Part shown: positions 16,276 to 23,645 of the stretch, piece by piece
Position numbering within the stretch: position 1 is the stretch's first letter
Layout of the letters: the number at the start of each line of letters is the position of its first letter
From: Palsa-744 sp963734815
GTDB taxonomy: Bacteria > Actinomycetota > Thermoleophilia > Solirubrobacterales > Solirubrobacteraceae
Direction of reading: 5' to 3'
Assembly (NCBI GenBank): GCA_963734815.1
Contig: CAVTIH010000002.1
Coordinates: 1,178,001-1,242,000 of the forward strand
DNA: 64,000 bases
Notes under the pieces: generated by a model
What the model was told of the DNA's origin: nothing
Seen by the model: the letters and a program-made list of their open reading frames with translations, nothing else
Databases searched by the model: none
Made by a program: the position numbers and the translations under genes

Positions 16276-18009
16276 ATGGACCGTACCGTACGTGGGGTAC
16301 TGGATCTAGCCCGCGACGTGCTCGCCGAGCTCGACCTCGACGTTGTGCTCGAACGGGTGCTGGACTCCGCGCAGGACCTCACTGGCGCCCGCTACGCAGC
16401 ACTGGGAGTACTCGACGAGTCGCGCAGCGAGCTCTCGCGGTTCATCACGAGCGGCATCGACAACGCCGCCCATGCGGAGATCGGAGCGCTCCCCCGCGGA
16501 CGCGGCGTGCTGGGCGCGCTGATCGAGGATCCCGTGCCACTGCGCCTCGAGGACGTCGGACGCCACCCCCGCTCCTACGGGTTTCCCCGCGGGCACCCCC
16601 CGATGCGCACCTTCCTGGGTGCGCCGATCATCGTTCGCGGACTCCCCTACGGCAACCTCTACCTCACCGAGAAGGCCGGCGGCGCGCAGTTCTCCGCGGA
16701 AGACCAGGAGGCGCTCACGGTGCTTGCCGAGCTCGCGGGCGTCGCGATCGACCACGCGCGGCGCTACACCGGGGCCAGCGAGCGCCGCGACGAGCTCGAG
16801 CGCACCGTCGCCACGCTCGACGCCACCACCCAGATCGCGCTCGCCGTCGGCGGCGAGACCGACCTCGAGGTGATCCTCGAGCTGGTCGCCAAGCGCGGAC
16901 GCGCGTTGGTCGGCGCGCGGGTGCTGCTGATCGAGCTGTGCCGCCGCCAGGAGCTCGTCGTCGCCGCCGGCGCGGGGGAGCTGCCCGCCGGCGTGGTCGG
17001 CCAAACCATCCAGCTGCGCGACTCGCTCTCCGGGCAGGCACTGCGCGTGCGTCGCACGCTGCGCCTCGACGACGAAGTCAACCGCGCCCGCTTCGAAGAG
17101 CATGGCACCGGTCGTCTCGGCGTGAGCGCGCGGGGCGGGCTGGTGGTGCCGTTGCTGTTCCGCGGTCACGGCTATGGCGCACTGCTGGCGATCGACCGGC
17201 TGCAGGACGGGCCAAGCTTCAGCGCCGATGACGAGCGGCTGTTGGTGGCGTTCGCGACCAGCGCCGCCACCGCCGTGGCAACCGCCCAGTCGGTCGCCAC
17301 CGAGCGCCACCGCCAGCGCCTCGCCGCCGCCGAGGGGGAGCGCCGGCGCTGGGCGCGCGAGCTGCACGACGACACCCTCCAGAGCCTCTCCGCACTGCGG
17401 ATCGGACTCTCCACCGCGGCGCGCTCGGAGCGCCCCGAGGCGCTGCGGGACGCCTTTGTCCAGGGGATCGAGCAGCTCGAGGAGTCGATCACCAACCTGC
17501 GTGCGCTGATCACCGACCTGCGCCCCGCGGCGCTCGATGAGCTCGGCACCCAGGCGGCCGTCGAAGCGCTCGCCGAACGGACCGCCCGCCACGGCATCGA
17601 GGTAGACGTCAGCATCGATCTCGCCCACGAGCAGAGTGGGAGCCAGGGCGAGGGCGAGCGGACGCTCGCGCGCCACACCCCCGAGCTTGAGACCGCGCTC
17701 TACCGGATCGTGCAGGAGGGGCTCACCAACGCCGCCAAGCATGGCGGCGCGAAGCGCGCCGTCGTCGAGATCCACGAGGACGCAGACACGGTGCACGTCG
17801 AGGTGCGCGACAACGGCACCGGCTTCGACCCCGGCGCCGACACCTCGGGCTTTGGCCTGCTCGGGATGCGCGAGCGCGTTGAGCTGCTCGACGGCACGCT
17901 GCAGATCGACTCCTCCCCAGGCGCCGGCGCCACCGTGCGGGCCAGCTTCCCCGTCCAGCGGCGGGCGCTCACCGCCCCGGCCGCCGTACGCGCTATTCGC
18001 GGCGGGTGA
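16276..18009 (+). CDS. Two-GAF sensor histidine kinase, DevS/DosS-like
   Basis: 577 aa. GAF-A spans about 15-160, GAF-B about 190-340, a HisKA_3 dimerisation domain has the phosphoacceptor H364 in RELHDDTLQSL, and a HATPase_c domain carries NGTGFDPG and GFGLLGMRERV. GAF-A contains YGFPRGHPPMRTFLG; H107 aligns with H149 of Mycobacterium DevS, the haem iron ligand, so oxygen/NO/CO or redox sensing is likely. No membrane segment is present. The start is ATG 16276 with AGGA upstream; longer readings include about 105 unconserved residues. The response-regulator gene converges from the other side with only 12 bp between stops, so the pair may be functional partners. Confidence 0.9.
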   Translation: MDRTVRGVLDLARDVLAELDLDVVLERVLDSAQDLTGARYAALGVLDESRSELSRFITSGIDNAAHAEIGALPRGRGVLGALIEDPVPLRLEDVGRHPRSYGFPRGHPPMRTFLGAPIIVRGLPYGNLYLTEKAGGAQFSAEDQEALTVLAELAGVAIDHARRYTGASERRDELERTVATLDATTQIALAVGGETDLEVILELVAKRGRALVGARVLLIELCRRQELVVAAGAGELPAGVVGQTIQLRDSLSGQALRVRRTLRLDDEVNRARFEEHGTGRLGVSARGGLVVPLLFRGHGYGALLAIDRLQDGPSFSADDERLLVAFATSAATAVATAQSVATERHRQRLAAAEGERRRWARELHDDTLQSLSALRIGLSTAARSERPEALRDAFVQGIEQLEESITNLRALITDLRPAALDELGTQAAVEALAERTARHGIEVDVSIDLAHEQSGSQGEGERTLARHTPELETALYRIVQEGLTNAAKHGGAKRAVVEIHEDADTVHVEVRDNGTGFDPGADTSGFGLLGMRERVELLDGTLQIDSSPGAGATVRASFPVQRRALTAPAAVRAIRGG

Positions 18010-18021
18010 GTCCCTACGGGT

Positions 18022-18726
18022 TCACTGACGTGGGCCCTCAACGTGCATCAGCCCGCGCTCCATCGCGTAGCGCACCAGCTCCGCGCGGGAGGCGAGGTTC
18101 AGCTTCTGCTGGATGTGAGCGCGATGGGTCTCCACGGTACGCACCGACAGGAACAGCTGCTCGGCGATCTCCGCATTGGTGTGGCCGAGCGCGATCAAGC
18201 GCAGCACTCCCATCTCGCGCTCGGAGAGGTCGTCCGAGCGTCCGGTCGACGGCTCGGTTGCCATGCAAGCGCCCAGGCGCGGGGTCAGATAGGTCTCGCC
18301 CGCGGCGGCGGCCCGCACCGCCCGCACAAGCTCATCGTCGGCGGACTCCTTGAGCACATAGCCGAGCGCGCCCGCCCCGAGCGCATGGCGGGCGAAGGCC
18401 GGCTCCTCCCGCATCGTCAGCACCACGATCTGGGTGCCCGGCGACTCGGCCCGCAGCGCGGGGATCGCCTCGAGGCTCGACCCGCCCGGCATGTTGAGGT
18501 CCAGCACCAGCACCACAGGACGGTGACCGCGTACGTAGCGCCGCGCGCTCTCAACGTCACCGGCCTCCGCCACGACTCGGAAGTCGGGCTCGCTGTCCAG
18601 CAACATGCGCAGGCCGCTACGCACCACGGCGTGGTCGTCGGCGAGCACGATCTGGATCCTCGGCTCCGGCGCCGCCACGCCATCCCGCCCGCGCTCCTCG
18701 AGCGCTTGGATCTCCCCTTCTTGCAC
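18022..18726 (-). CDS. NarL/FixJ-type response regulator
   Basis: About 234 aa from GTG 18726; GTG 18678 is the other plausible start, and conservation begins at RIQIVLADDHAVV. The receiver domain has the acidic DD pair, the phosphoacceptor aspartate in VLVLDLNMPGG, the conserved Thr/Ser in VVLTM and Lys in YVLKES. The C-terminal LuxR helix-turn-helix is LSEREMGVLRLIALGHTNAE with SVRTVETHRAHI. It is convergent with the DevS-like kinase, an arrangement that suggests but does not prove partnership. It is read from the side of the tRNA-Ser gene. Confidence 0.9.
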   Translation of the reverse strand: MQEGEIQALEERGRDGVAAPEPRIQIVLADDHAVVRSGLRMLLDSEPDFRVVAEAGDVESARRYVRGHRPVVLVLDLNMPGGSSLEAIPALRAESPGTQIVVLTMREEPAFARHALGAGALGYVLKESADDELVRAVRAAAAGETYLTPRLGACMATEPSTGRSDDLSEREMGVLRLIALGHTNAEIAEQLFLSVRTVETHRAHIQQKLNLASRAELVRYAMERGLMHVEGPRQ

Positions 18727-18887
18727 CCGGGTAGCTATACAACCCGTGCGCGGCGCCGTTAGCCGTAGTTCCCCACAGTACGGCTGCGGACTTACGCGGT
18801 CCGCCGATGGCTGCAACTGAAGCGATAGGCCAGGCAGCAGACAAAGCGCTTTGGTCACCCGATCCACTAGCCTTGAGCCGTCATCCT

Positions 18888-18977
18888 GGAGGGGTGGCAG
18901 AGCGGTTGAATGCGGCGGTCTCGAAAACCGTTGTGCGTCTTATTGGCGTACCGAGAGTTCGAATCTCTCCCCCTCCG
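18888..18977 (+). tRNA. tRNA-Ser (anticodon CGA)
   Basis: The 90-base cloverleaf has a class II long variable arm. The acceptor GGAGGGG (18888-18894) pairs with CCCCTCC (18970-18976), with discriminator G at 18977. The anticodon loop CTCGAAA gives CGA, reading UCG serine codons. The T-arm is GAGAG-TTCGAAT-CTCTC. CCA is not encoded. Confidence 0.96.
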
Positions 18978-18978
18978 T
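18967..18978. repeat. Possible attachment-site core in the tRNA-Ser 3' end (left copy)
   Basis: CTCCCCCTCCGT at the 3' end of the tRNA recurs exactly at 20295-20306, each preceded by TTCG a few bases upstream. The two copies bracket the SnoaL-like and GNAT genes. Twelve bases in GC-rich DNA can match by chance, and no integrase is present. Confidence 0.25.
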
Positions 18979-19008
18979 TGTTAGGGCCGAAGCGCCGCAG
19001 TACTTTGC

Positions 19009-19419
19009 CTATTCACCCCAGCCGTTGAAGGGGCTAACGTGGCCCTCTACTTCGAACCAGTATTGACGAAAGTGGTTGCATCTTCCGTCCACCGGGTCGA
19101 GCCGAGCGATGAAACACCCCATGAGCGTCCCTTCCTTCTCGCCCTCGCGGTTGCTCATTGTGGCCCAGAACTCGGCCACGACCTGGTCTGCCTGGACGAT
19201 GGGCTTGCCCATGCGAACGGTCGCCGTGCCCTGTTCGGACTGCTCCTTGCGGATATAGCGCTCCATCTCGGCCCTCCCCACGACCGTTTCATCGGTGGGG
19301 TGCTCGACATAGACGACGTCCCTGCTGAACAGCTCGACGAAGCCCTTGAGATCCCAGCTCTCCCAAGTCCGCCCATAGCCGTCAACGAATGCCGCTGCTG
19401 CCTCATAGTCGATGCTCAC
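19009..19419 (-). CDS. SnoaL/NTF2-like cone-fold protein
   Basis: 136 aa, the usual size of the SnoaL-like family, which includes ketosteroid-isomerase-like enzymes and ligand-binding proteins. Supporting features are the N-terminal helix AAAAFVDGYGRTWESWDLKG, then VELFSRDVVYVEHP, and the C-terminal strands NHFRQYWFEV. The start is GTG 19419, which overlaps the stop of the preceding GNAT gene (GTGA), with AAGGAGGAGG just upstream; a longer reading to 19443 would run back into the GNAT gene. No catalytic residues can be assigned. Codon use looks less GC-biased than the surrounding genes. Confidence 0.75.
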   Translation of the reverse strand: MSIDYEAAAAFVDGYGRTWESWDLKGFVELFSRDVVYVEHPTDETVVGRAEMERYIRKEQSEQGTATVRMGKPIVQADQVVAEFWATMSNREGEKEGTLMGCFIARLDPVDGRCNHFRQYWFEVEGHVSPFNGWGE

Positions 19420-20030
19420 GCCTCCTCCTTGGGGTCGCGCCACATGGTGGTGATGATTGGGCCGCCCGCAGGACCGAACTCCGCCTTCGGCTTGAAGCCA
19501 AGTGCTTCATAGCGCGGGAGGTTCGCCGGGTTGGTCGACTCCAGGTAGGCAGGCATCCTCTGGGCGTCGATGCGCGCGAGGTTGTCGCGAATGAGCGCGC
19601 TGCCGAGTCCACGACCGGCGTGCTCGCGGTGCGTCGCCCACAGGCTCAGATAGAAATGCGGCTCCTGCGGGTGATGCTCGTCGAAGAGCCCGAAGAGGGC
19701 GTGTAGCTCACTAGCTCGTTCCCCGAGCAGGTCATCGATGAGCACCACGAATGCGGGCTCCTCATCCGCTGTGAACTCCGGCTCAGCAGGCGGTAGCCAG
19801 ATCGCGACCGCTTCGGCATTCTCCGTCATCCGGACCCACGGGTGTCGCACGCCAGCCAGGACCCAAAACCGCATCAGCTCATAGAGCGGTTGAAGTCGAC
19901 CAATGTGGTCGGGAAACGTCCACAGACCCCACAAGGGATCCTCGTAAAACGCATTCGCTAGGCAGGCAGCGACGGCAGGCACGTCATCCGCCACGGCTGC
20001 GCGTCCGACGGAAGATGACCGCTCAACCAT
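19416..20030 (-). CDS. GNAT-family N-acetyltransferase
   Basis: 204 aa. The acetyl-CoA-binding motif A is visible as HFYLSLWATHREHAGRGLGS (about residues 125-144) with the R-x-x-G-x-G/A pyrophosphate loop, followed by PAYLESTNPANLPRYEALGF, the usual C-terminal strand and helix. The substrate is unknown. The start is ATG 20030. It overlaps the SnoaL-like gene by four bases, so the two are translationally coupled. Lower GC than its neighbours and the position just downstream of a tRNA gene hint at acquisition by transfer. Confidence 0.85.
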   Translation of the reverse strand: MVERSSSVGRAAVADDVPAVAACLANAFYEDPLWGLWTFPDHIGRLQPLYELMRFWVLAGVRHPWVRMTENAEAVAIWLPPAEPEFTADEEPAFVVLIDDLLGERASELHALFGLFDEHHPQEPHFYLSLWATHREHAGRGLGSALIRDNLARIDAQRMPAYLESTNPANLPRYEALGFKPKAEFGPAGGPIITTMWRDPKEEA

Positions 20031-20294
20031 ACCTCGCCACTCTAGGAGGGGCTAGTAGCAAAACTCGGAAGCCTTGTGTTCATGCGGGATTGGTGATGGG
20101 GGCGCACGGCGAATCGTCCGTGAAGAGCTCGCGGTTTTCTTCGAGCCGAGGATCGCTGAGCTGAAAAGCGGGCCACAGGCGAGGGCTGCGGCATCAACGC
20201 CCGAGACAGAGCCGATGCCCACAGCGCTTAGCTATTAGGAGCGTATCGCCCTACGACTGGGTTCGGCTCGCAGAGTACGTACTGGAATTCGTCC

Positions 20295-20306
20295 CTCCCC
20301 CTCCGT
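20295..20306. repeat. Possible attachment-site core (right copy)
   Basis: This is the exact copy of the 12-base tRNA-Ser 3'-end sequence CTCCCCCTCCGT. It lies just before the 3' end of the tadA gene, in the 282-bp gene-free gap 20031-20312 that otherwise shows nothing I recognise. Confidence 0.22.
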
Positions 20307-20312
20307 CCCAGG

Positions 20313-20777
20313 CTACCGCCGCGAGGCGAAGAACTCGCTGAGCAGCGCCCCGCACTCCCCCGCCAGCAGGCCGCCCGCGACCTCGGGGCGGTGGTTGAGG
20401 CGTCGCTCGCCGAGCACGTCCAGCACGCTGCCCGCCGCACCCGCCTTGGGGTCGGCCGCGCCATACACCACGCGCGGCACACGCGCCAGCACGATCGCCC
20501 CCGCACACATCGCGCACGGCTCCAGCGTCACATAGAGCACCGTGTCCAGCACCCTCCAGCTTCCCACGGTGCGCGCGGCCTCGCGCAGCGCCAGCAGCTC
20601 CGCGTGGGCGGTGGGGTCCTGGCGCAGTTCCCGCTCGTTGTGGCCGGCCCCCACCACCTCGCCGGCGCGCACCGCAACCGCGCCGATCGGCACGTCCTCG
20701 TGTTCCAATGCGTGTTCGGCCTCGCGCAGCGCGAGGCGCATGAAGTACTCGTCGCGCGGGAAGAAGCGGTCGCTCAC
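20313..20777 (-). CDS. tadA: tRNA adenosine(34) deaminase
   Basis: 154 aa from GTG 20777. The enzyme makes inosine at the wobble position of tRNA-Arg(ACG). The cytidine-deaminase fold is complete: the zinc and proton-shuttle motif HAE in PTAHAELLALREA, then PCAMCAGA with the two zinc cysteines, and the TadA-type N-terminus DEYFMRLALREA. Its C-terminus, ECGALLSEFFASRR, matches the family. Longer readings back to 20873 would add unconserved residues and overlap the divergent subtilase gene, so I prefer the GTG start. The gene is normally essential. Confidence 0.93.
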   Translation of the reverse strand: MSDRFFPRDEYFMRLALREAEHALEHEDVPIGAVAVRAGEVVGAGHNERELRQDPTAHAELLALREAARTVGSWRVLDTVLYVTLEPCAMCAGAIVLARVPRVVYGAADPKAGAAGSVLDVLGERRLNHRPEVAGGLLAGECGALLSEFFASRR

Positions 20778-20850
20778 CGTCCCCCCCGCGGGGCGCTCCA
20801 GCTGAAGGTGGGCTCCTGTGGCGACACGCGCCATCATCATTACCAATCCG

Positions 20851-22389
20851 ATGCCCCACCGCCTCCCCTCCACCCGGCTCGCGCGGCAGCTCGCCTACGC
20901 GACCCTCGCGCTTGGCGTGGGGGCGTCACTGGCGCTCATTCCCCGCTCCACCTCGGCCGCCATCCCGGGCCGCCCTCCGGGCGAGCCCGCCATCCCCACC
21001 TCATCCTCCCCCTCCACGCCCCCCGCCGCGGAAGCTCCGTACGCGCCCGGCAAGGTGGTGGTCGGCTACGCGCCCTCCGACTCTCCCTCCGCGTCCGCCG
21101 CGATCGCGCACGCCGCCGGCGCGGTGGACCCGATCGAACTGGAATCGCACACGCGCGTGCTGACGCTGGGCGCGCACGCCTCCGTCCCCGGCGCGCTGGC
21201 CCGCCTGCGCCACACACGCGGGGTGGCGTGGGCGGTGCCCGACTACATCGCTCATGCCGCGGTGATGCCGCGCTCGCACTCCACCCCAGTCTCGGCCGCC
21301 GCGGCCGCGGGTCCCGCCGCTGCCGCGCCCGGCGAACCCTTTCCCAACGACCCCGGCCTGGCGAAAACGCCGGGGGGGTGGAGCAAACTGCAGTGGAACT
21401 TCGTCGGCGAATTCGGCGTCAACGCGCCCGGGGCCTGGCAGAACCTGATCGCCGACCACGCCCCCGGCGGGAAGGGGGTGCTCGTCGCGGTGCTCGACAC
21501 CGGCGTCGCCTACGCCAACCGCGGGCGCTTTCGCATCTCGCCCGACTTCCACCGCTACCAGTTCGTGGCGGGGTGGGACTTCGTCGCGCACAACCGCTAT
21601 CCCAACGACCGCAACGGCCACGGCACCGACGTCGCCGGCACGATCGCGGAGGCCACCGACAACGGCAGGGGCCTCACCGGGCTGGCTTACGGGGTGCGGA
21701 TCATGCCGGTGCGTGTGCTCAACTCCGAAGGCAACGGCGACGCCGCCACGATCGCGCGGGGGGTGCGCTTCGCGGTCAACCACGGCGCGCGCGTGATCAA
21801 CCTCTCCCTCGAATTCCCCGGCGGGATCACCGCCTCCGACATCCCCGAGCTGATCTCCGCCCTGCACTACGCCCACCGCCACCGTGTCGTGGTGGTCGCC
21901 GCCGCCGGCAACGAGGCCCACTCCGCCGCTGCCTTCCCGGCGCGGGCGCCCAACGTGATCGCGGTGGGGGCCTCCACCGAACATGGCTGCCTGGCCTCCT
22001 ACTCCAACTTCGGCACCGGCGTCACCCTGGTGGCTCCCGGCGGCGGGCCCGACGCCAACCTACCCGGCGACCCCAACTGCAACCCCGACCTCGCCTCTGA
22101 GCGCGACGTCTTCCAGGTGACCTTCCTCGGCACCTCCCCCCGGCGCTTCGGGATCCCGGGCGGGTATGAAGGCACCTCGATGGCCACCCCCCACGTGGCC
22201 GCCACCGCGGCGCTGATCATCGCCTCGGGCGTGCTCGGCCACCACCCCACACCCGCGCAGGTGGAAGCCCGCCTGATCGCCACCGCGCGGCCACTCGGCG
22301 GGCCCTCCGACAGCCGCCTCTACGGCGCTGGCCTACTCGACGCGGCAGCCGCCACCGCGCCCGGGGGTCCTGGGGCAGTTACACACTAA
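20851..22389 (+). CDS. Secreted subtilisin-like serine protease (S8)
   Basis: 512 aa. A Sec signal is seen at about 10-37 (QLAYATLALGVGASLALI), then a Pro/Ser linker and an inhibitor-I9-like propeptide (about 66-140, KVVVGYAPSDSPSASAAIAH). The catalytic domain keeps the triad: D216 in VAVLDTGVAYA, H257 in NGHGTDVAGT and S443 in GTSMATPHVAA, with the oxyanion Asn N354 in AAGNEA. A loop around CNPDLASERDV lies before the serine. ATG 20851 is chosen over GTG 20818 because the signal peptide begins there. There is no C-terminal anchor, so it should be released or cell-wall associated. Confidence 0.93.
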   Translation: MPHRLPSTRLARQLAYATLALGVGASLALIPRSTSAAIPGRPPGEPAIPTSSSPSTPPAAEAPYAPGKVVVGYAPSDSPSASAAIAHAAGAVDPIELESHTRVLTLGAHASVPGALARLRHTRGVAWAVPDYIAHAAVMPRSHSTPVSAAAAAGPAAAAPGEPFPNDPGLAKTPGGWSKLQWNFVGEFGVNAPGAWQNLIADHAPGGKGVLVAVLDTGVAYANRGRFRISPDFHRYQFVAGWDFVAHNRYPNDRNGHGTDVAGTIAEATDNGRGLTGLAYGVRIMPVRVLNSEGNGDAATIARGVRFAVNHGARVINLSLEFPGGITASDIPELISALHYAHRHRVVVVAAAGNEAHSAAAFPARAPNVIAVGASTEHGCLASYSNFGTGVTLVAPGGGPDANLPGDPNCNPDLASERDVFQVTFLGTSPRRFGIPGGYEGTSMATPHVAATAALIIASGVLGHHPTPAQVEARLIATARPLGGPSDSRLYGAGLLDAAAATAPGGPGAVTH

Positions 22390-22399
22390 ATGTGGCCAT

Positions 22400-22420
22400 T
22401 GTACGCAGTTTATGTGTACA
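22400..22420. repeat. 21-bp palindrome, copy spanning the stop codon of the ATPase gene
   Basis: TGTACGC-N7-GTGTACA, an imperfect 7-bp inverted repeat with a 7-base centre. The reverse-strand stop codon TAA (22412-22410) of the ATPase gene lies in the centre. It is the partner of the copy at 23593-23613; similarity extends to GGCC on one side, about 26-28 bp in all. Confidence 0.7.
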
Positions 22421-23606
22421 ATCGCTGCTCCACCAGTCGCCGGCGCAGCAGCGGGTTGAGGATGCGGTACGAGCCATGACCGGTGCGCTCGATCAGCCCG
22501 GCGTCCCGCAGCTTCTTGAGCGCGCGGTCGGCGTCGCCGCCGTGCATGCCCTCGGTCAACGTCGCCCCGACAGCGACGCGGCGTGCGATCTTCAGCGCTT
22601 GGCGGTGGCTCGAGCGGATCTGCTCGAGCAGCTGGTCGAGCAGTGCGCTGTCGCCGTGGTAGGCACCGTCATAGCCCTGCCTCACAAGCGCGTGGTCGAT
22701 CGTTCGGCGGTCCAACAGCACGCTGAAGAAGTGGGTTTGCTGGGCGATCAACATCGTCACCCGCGGGTGCCCCTCCCCCAACTCGACGATCTCGTCCAAC
22801 GCCTCCCGCGCGATCTCACAGTCGTCAGCCTCGAAGCGCTCGCGCAGCCCCTCCCGCCAATCCTCCGCGGCGATCGGCCGTAGCGCGTAAAAGCTGCCAA
22901 AACCGCTCAGCGCGCGATCCCGAGGCGCAAACAGGTCGCGCATCACATGCTCGATGCTGCCCGCAAACAGGTAGGACACCTGCGTGGCGCGCTGGAAGAT
23001 CGCGCGCATCCGCTTGGTCAGCGCATCCGGGTCGCCGTAGGGGTGGCGCCCGCCCGCCACCTCCTGGAACTCGTCGAAAAACACCACGCACCGCCGCCCA
23101 TCGGCGAGCGCCACGCGCTGCGGAAGCTCGAGCGCCTGCGCCAGCGCTTTTTGCGGGTTCTCCGCCGCCAGCCCCGGGGTCAGCGCCAGCTCGACGGCGT
23201 CCCCGAGCTGGCTCTTCATCTTCATCACCGCCGCCCCCTGCGCCGCGCTCAATGCCTGCCTGCCAAAGCGGCGCGCCTTCGGCATCAGCTTGCGCAGCGC
23301 CGGGCGATTGCTCAGCACCGCGCCCACCAGCGCCTCGGCGAGCTCGGCATCGTCGGCGATCGCAAACAGGTCCACCGCCACCACATACACCCCGCGCGAG
23401 CGCACCCGCGCCAGTGCCGCCTCGCACACGCTCGTCTTGCCCGTCCGTCGCGGGCCCGCCATCACCAGGCTGGTCCCGTTCTCCAGCGCCGCCGCCACCT
23501 GCCGGACATCCTCCCCACGGCCGATCATCTGGCTCGCCGGGATCGGCTCGTCGGTTGGGAACAGCTCGCCGCTTGCCTGACGGTGCTTGGCCTGTACACG
23601 GTTCAT
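22410..23606 (-). CDS. AAA/STAND-like ATPase with C-terminal winged helix (archaeal ATPase type)
   Basis: 398 aa from ATG 23606 (GTG 23621 is in frame but lies within the promoter-like palindrome). It contains Walker A AGPRRTGKTSV (about 50-60), Walker B CVVFFDEFQEV (about 175-185), a sensor-like FAGSIEHVM, and a C-terminal winged helix (about 345-395, ADRALKKLRDAGLIERTGHG). This matches the archaeal-ATPase/DUF234 group, whose functions are mostly unknown. The start and stop codons each lie inside a 21-bp palindrome. It is 39 bp downstream of a glycosyltransferase gene but probably has its own promoter. Confidence 0.82.
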   Translation of the reverse strand: MNRVQAKHRQASGELFPTDEPIPASQMIGRGEDVRQVAAALENGTSLVMAGPRRTGKTSVCEAALARVRSRGVYVVAVDLFAIADDAELAEALVGAVLSNRPALRKLMPKARRFGRQALSAAQGAAVMKMKSQLGDAVELALTPGLAAENPQKALAQALELPQRVALADGRRCVVFFDEFQEVAGGRHPYGDPDALTKRMRAIFQRATQVSYLFAGSIEHVMRDLFAPRDRALSGFGSFYALRPIAAEDWREGLRERFEADDCEIAREALDEIVELGEGHPRVTMLIAQQTHFFSVLLDRRTIDHALVRQGYDGAYHGDSALLDQLLEQIRSSHRQALKIARRVAVGATLTEGMHGGDADRALKKLRDAGLIERTGHGSYRILNPLLRRRLVEQRLYT

Positions 23607-23613
23607 GTGTACA
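23593..23613. repeat. 21-bp palindrome, copy spanning the start codon of the ATPase gene
   Basis: TGTACAC-N7-GTGTACA is a perfect 7-bp inverted repeat with the ATG (23606-23604) in its centre. A second overlapping palindrome, GTGTA-N5-TACAC (23607-23621), covers the TATAAT box immediately upstream. Confidence 0.75.
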
Positions 23614-23621
23614 TTATACAC
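23607..23621 (-). promoter_or_regulatory. TATAAT box and overlapping operator for a leaderless ATPase transcript
   Basis: On the reverse strand TATAAT (23618-23613) lies six bases before ATG 23606, the spacing expected when transcription starts at the A of the start codon. No ribosome site is visible, which fits a leaderless mRNA. The palindrome GTGTA-TAATG-TACAC overlaps the box, so a bound protein would block the promoter. No good -35 box is seen. Confidence 0.5.
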
Positions 23622-23645
23622 GGCTTTTGTGTATATGGCTGGTGG

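Noticed and set aside
20391..22100. 569-codon forward open frame
   Set aside because: It covers tadA antisense and the subtilase in a wrong frame; its translation is Arg-rich without motifs.
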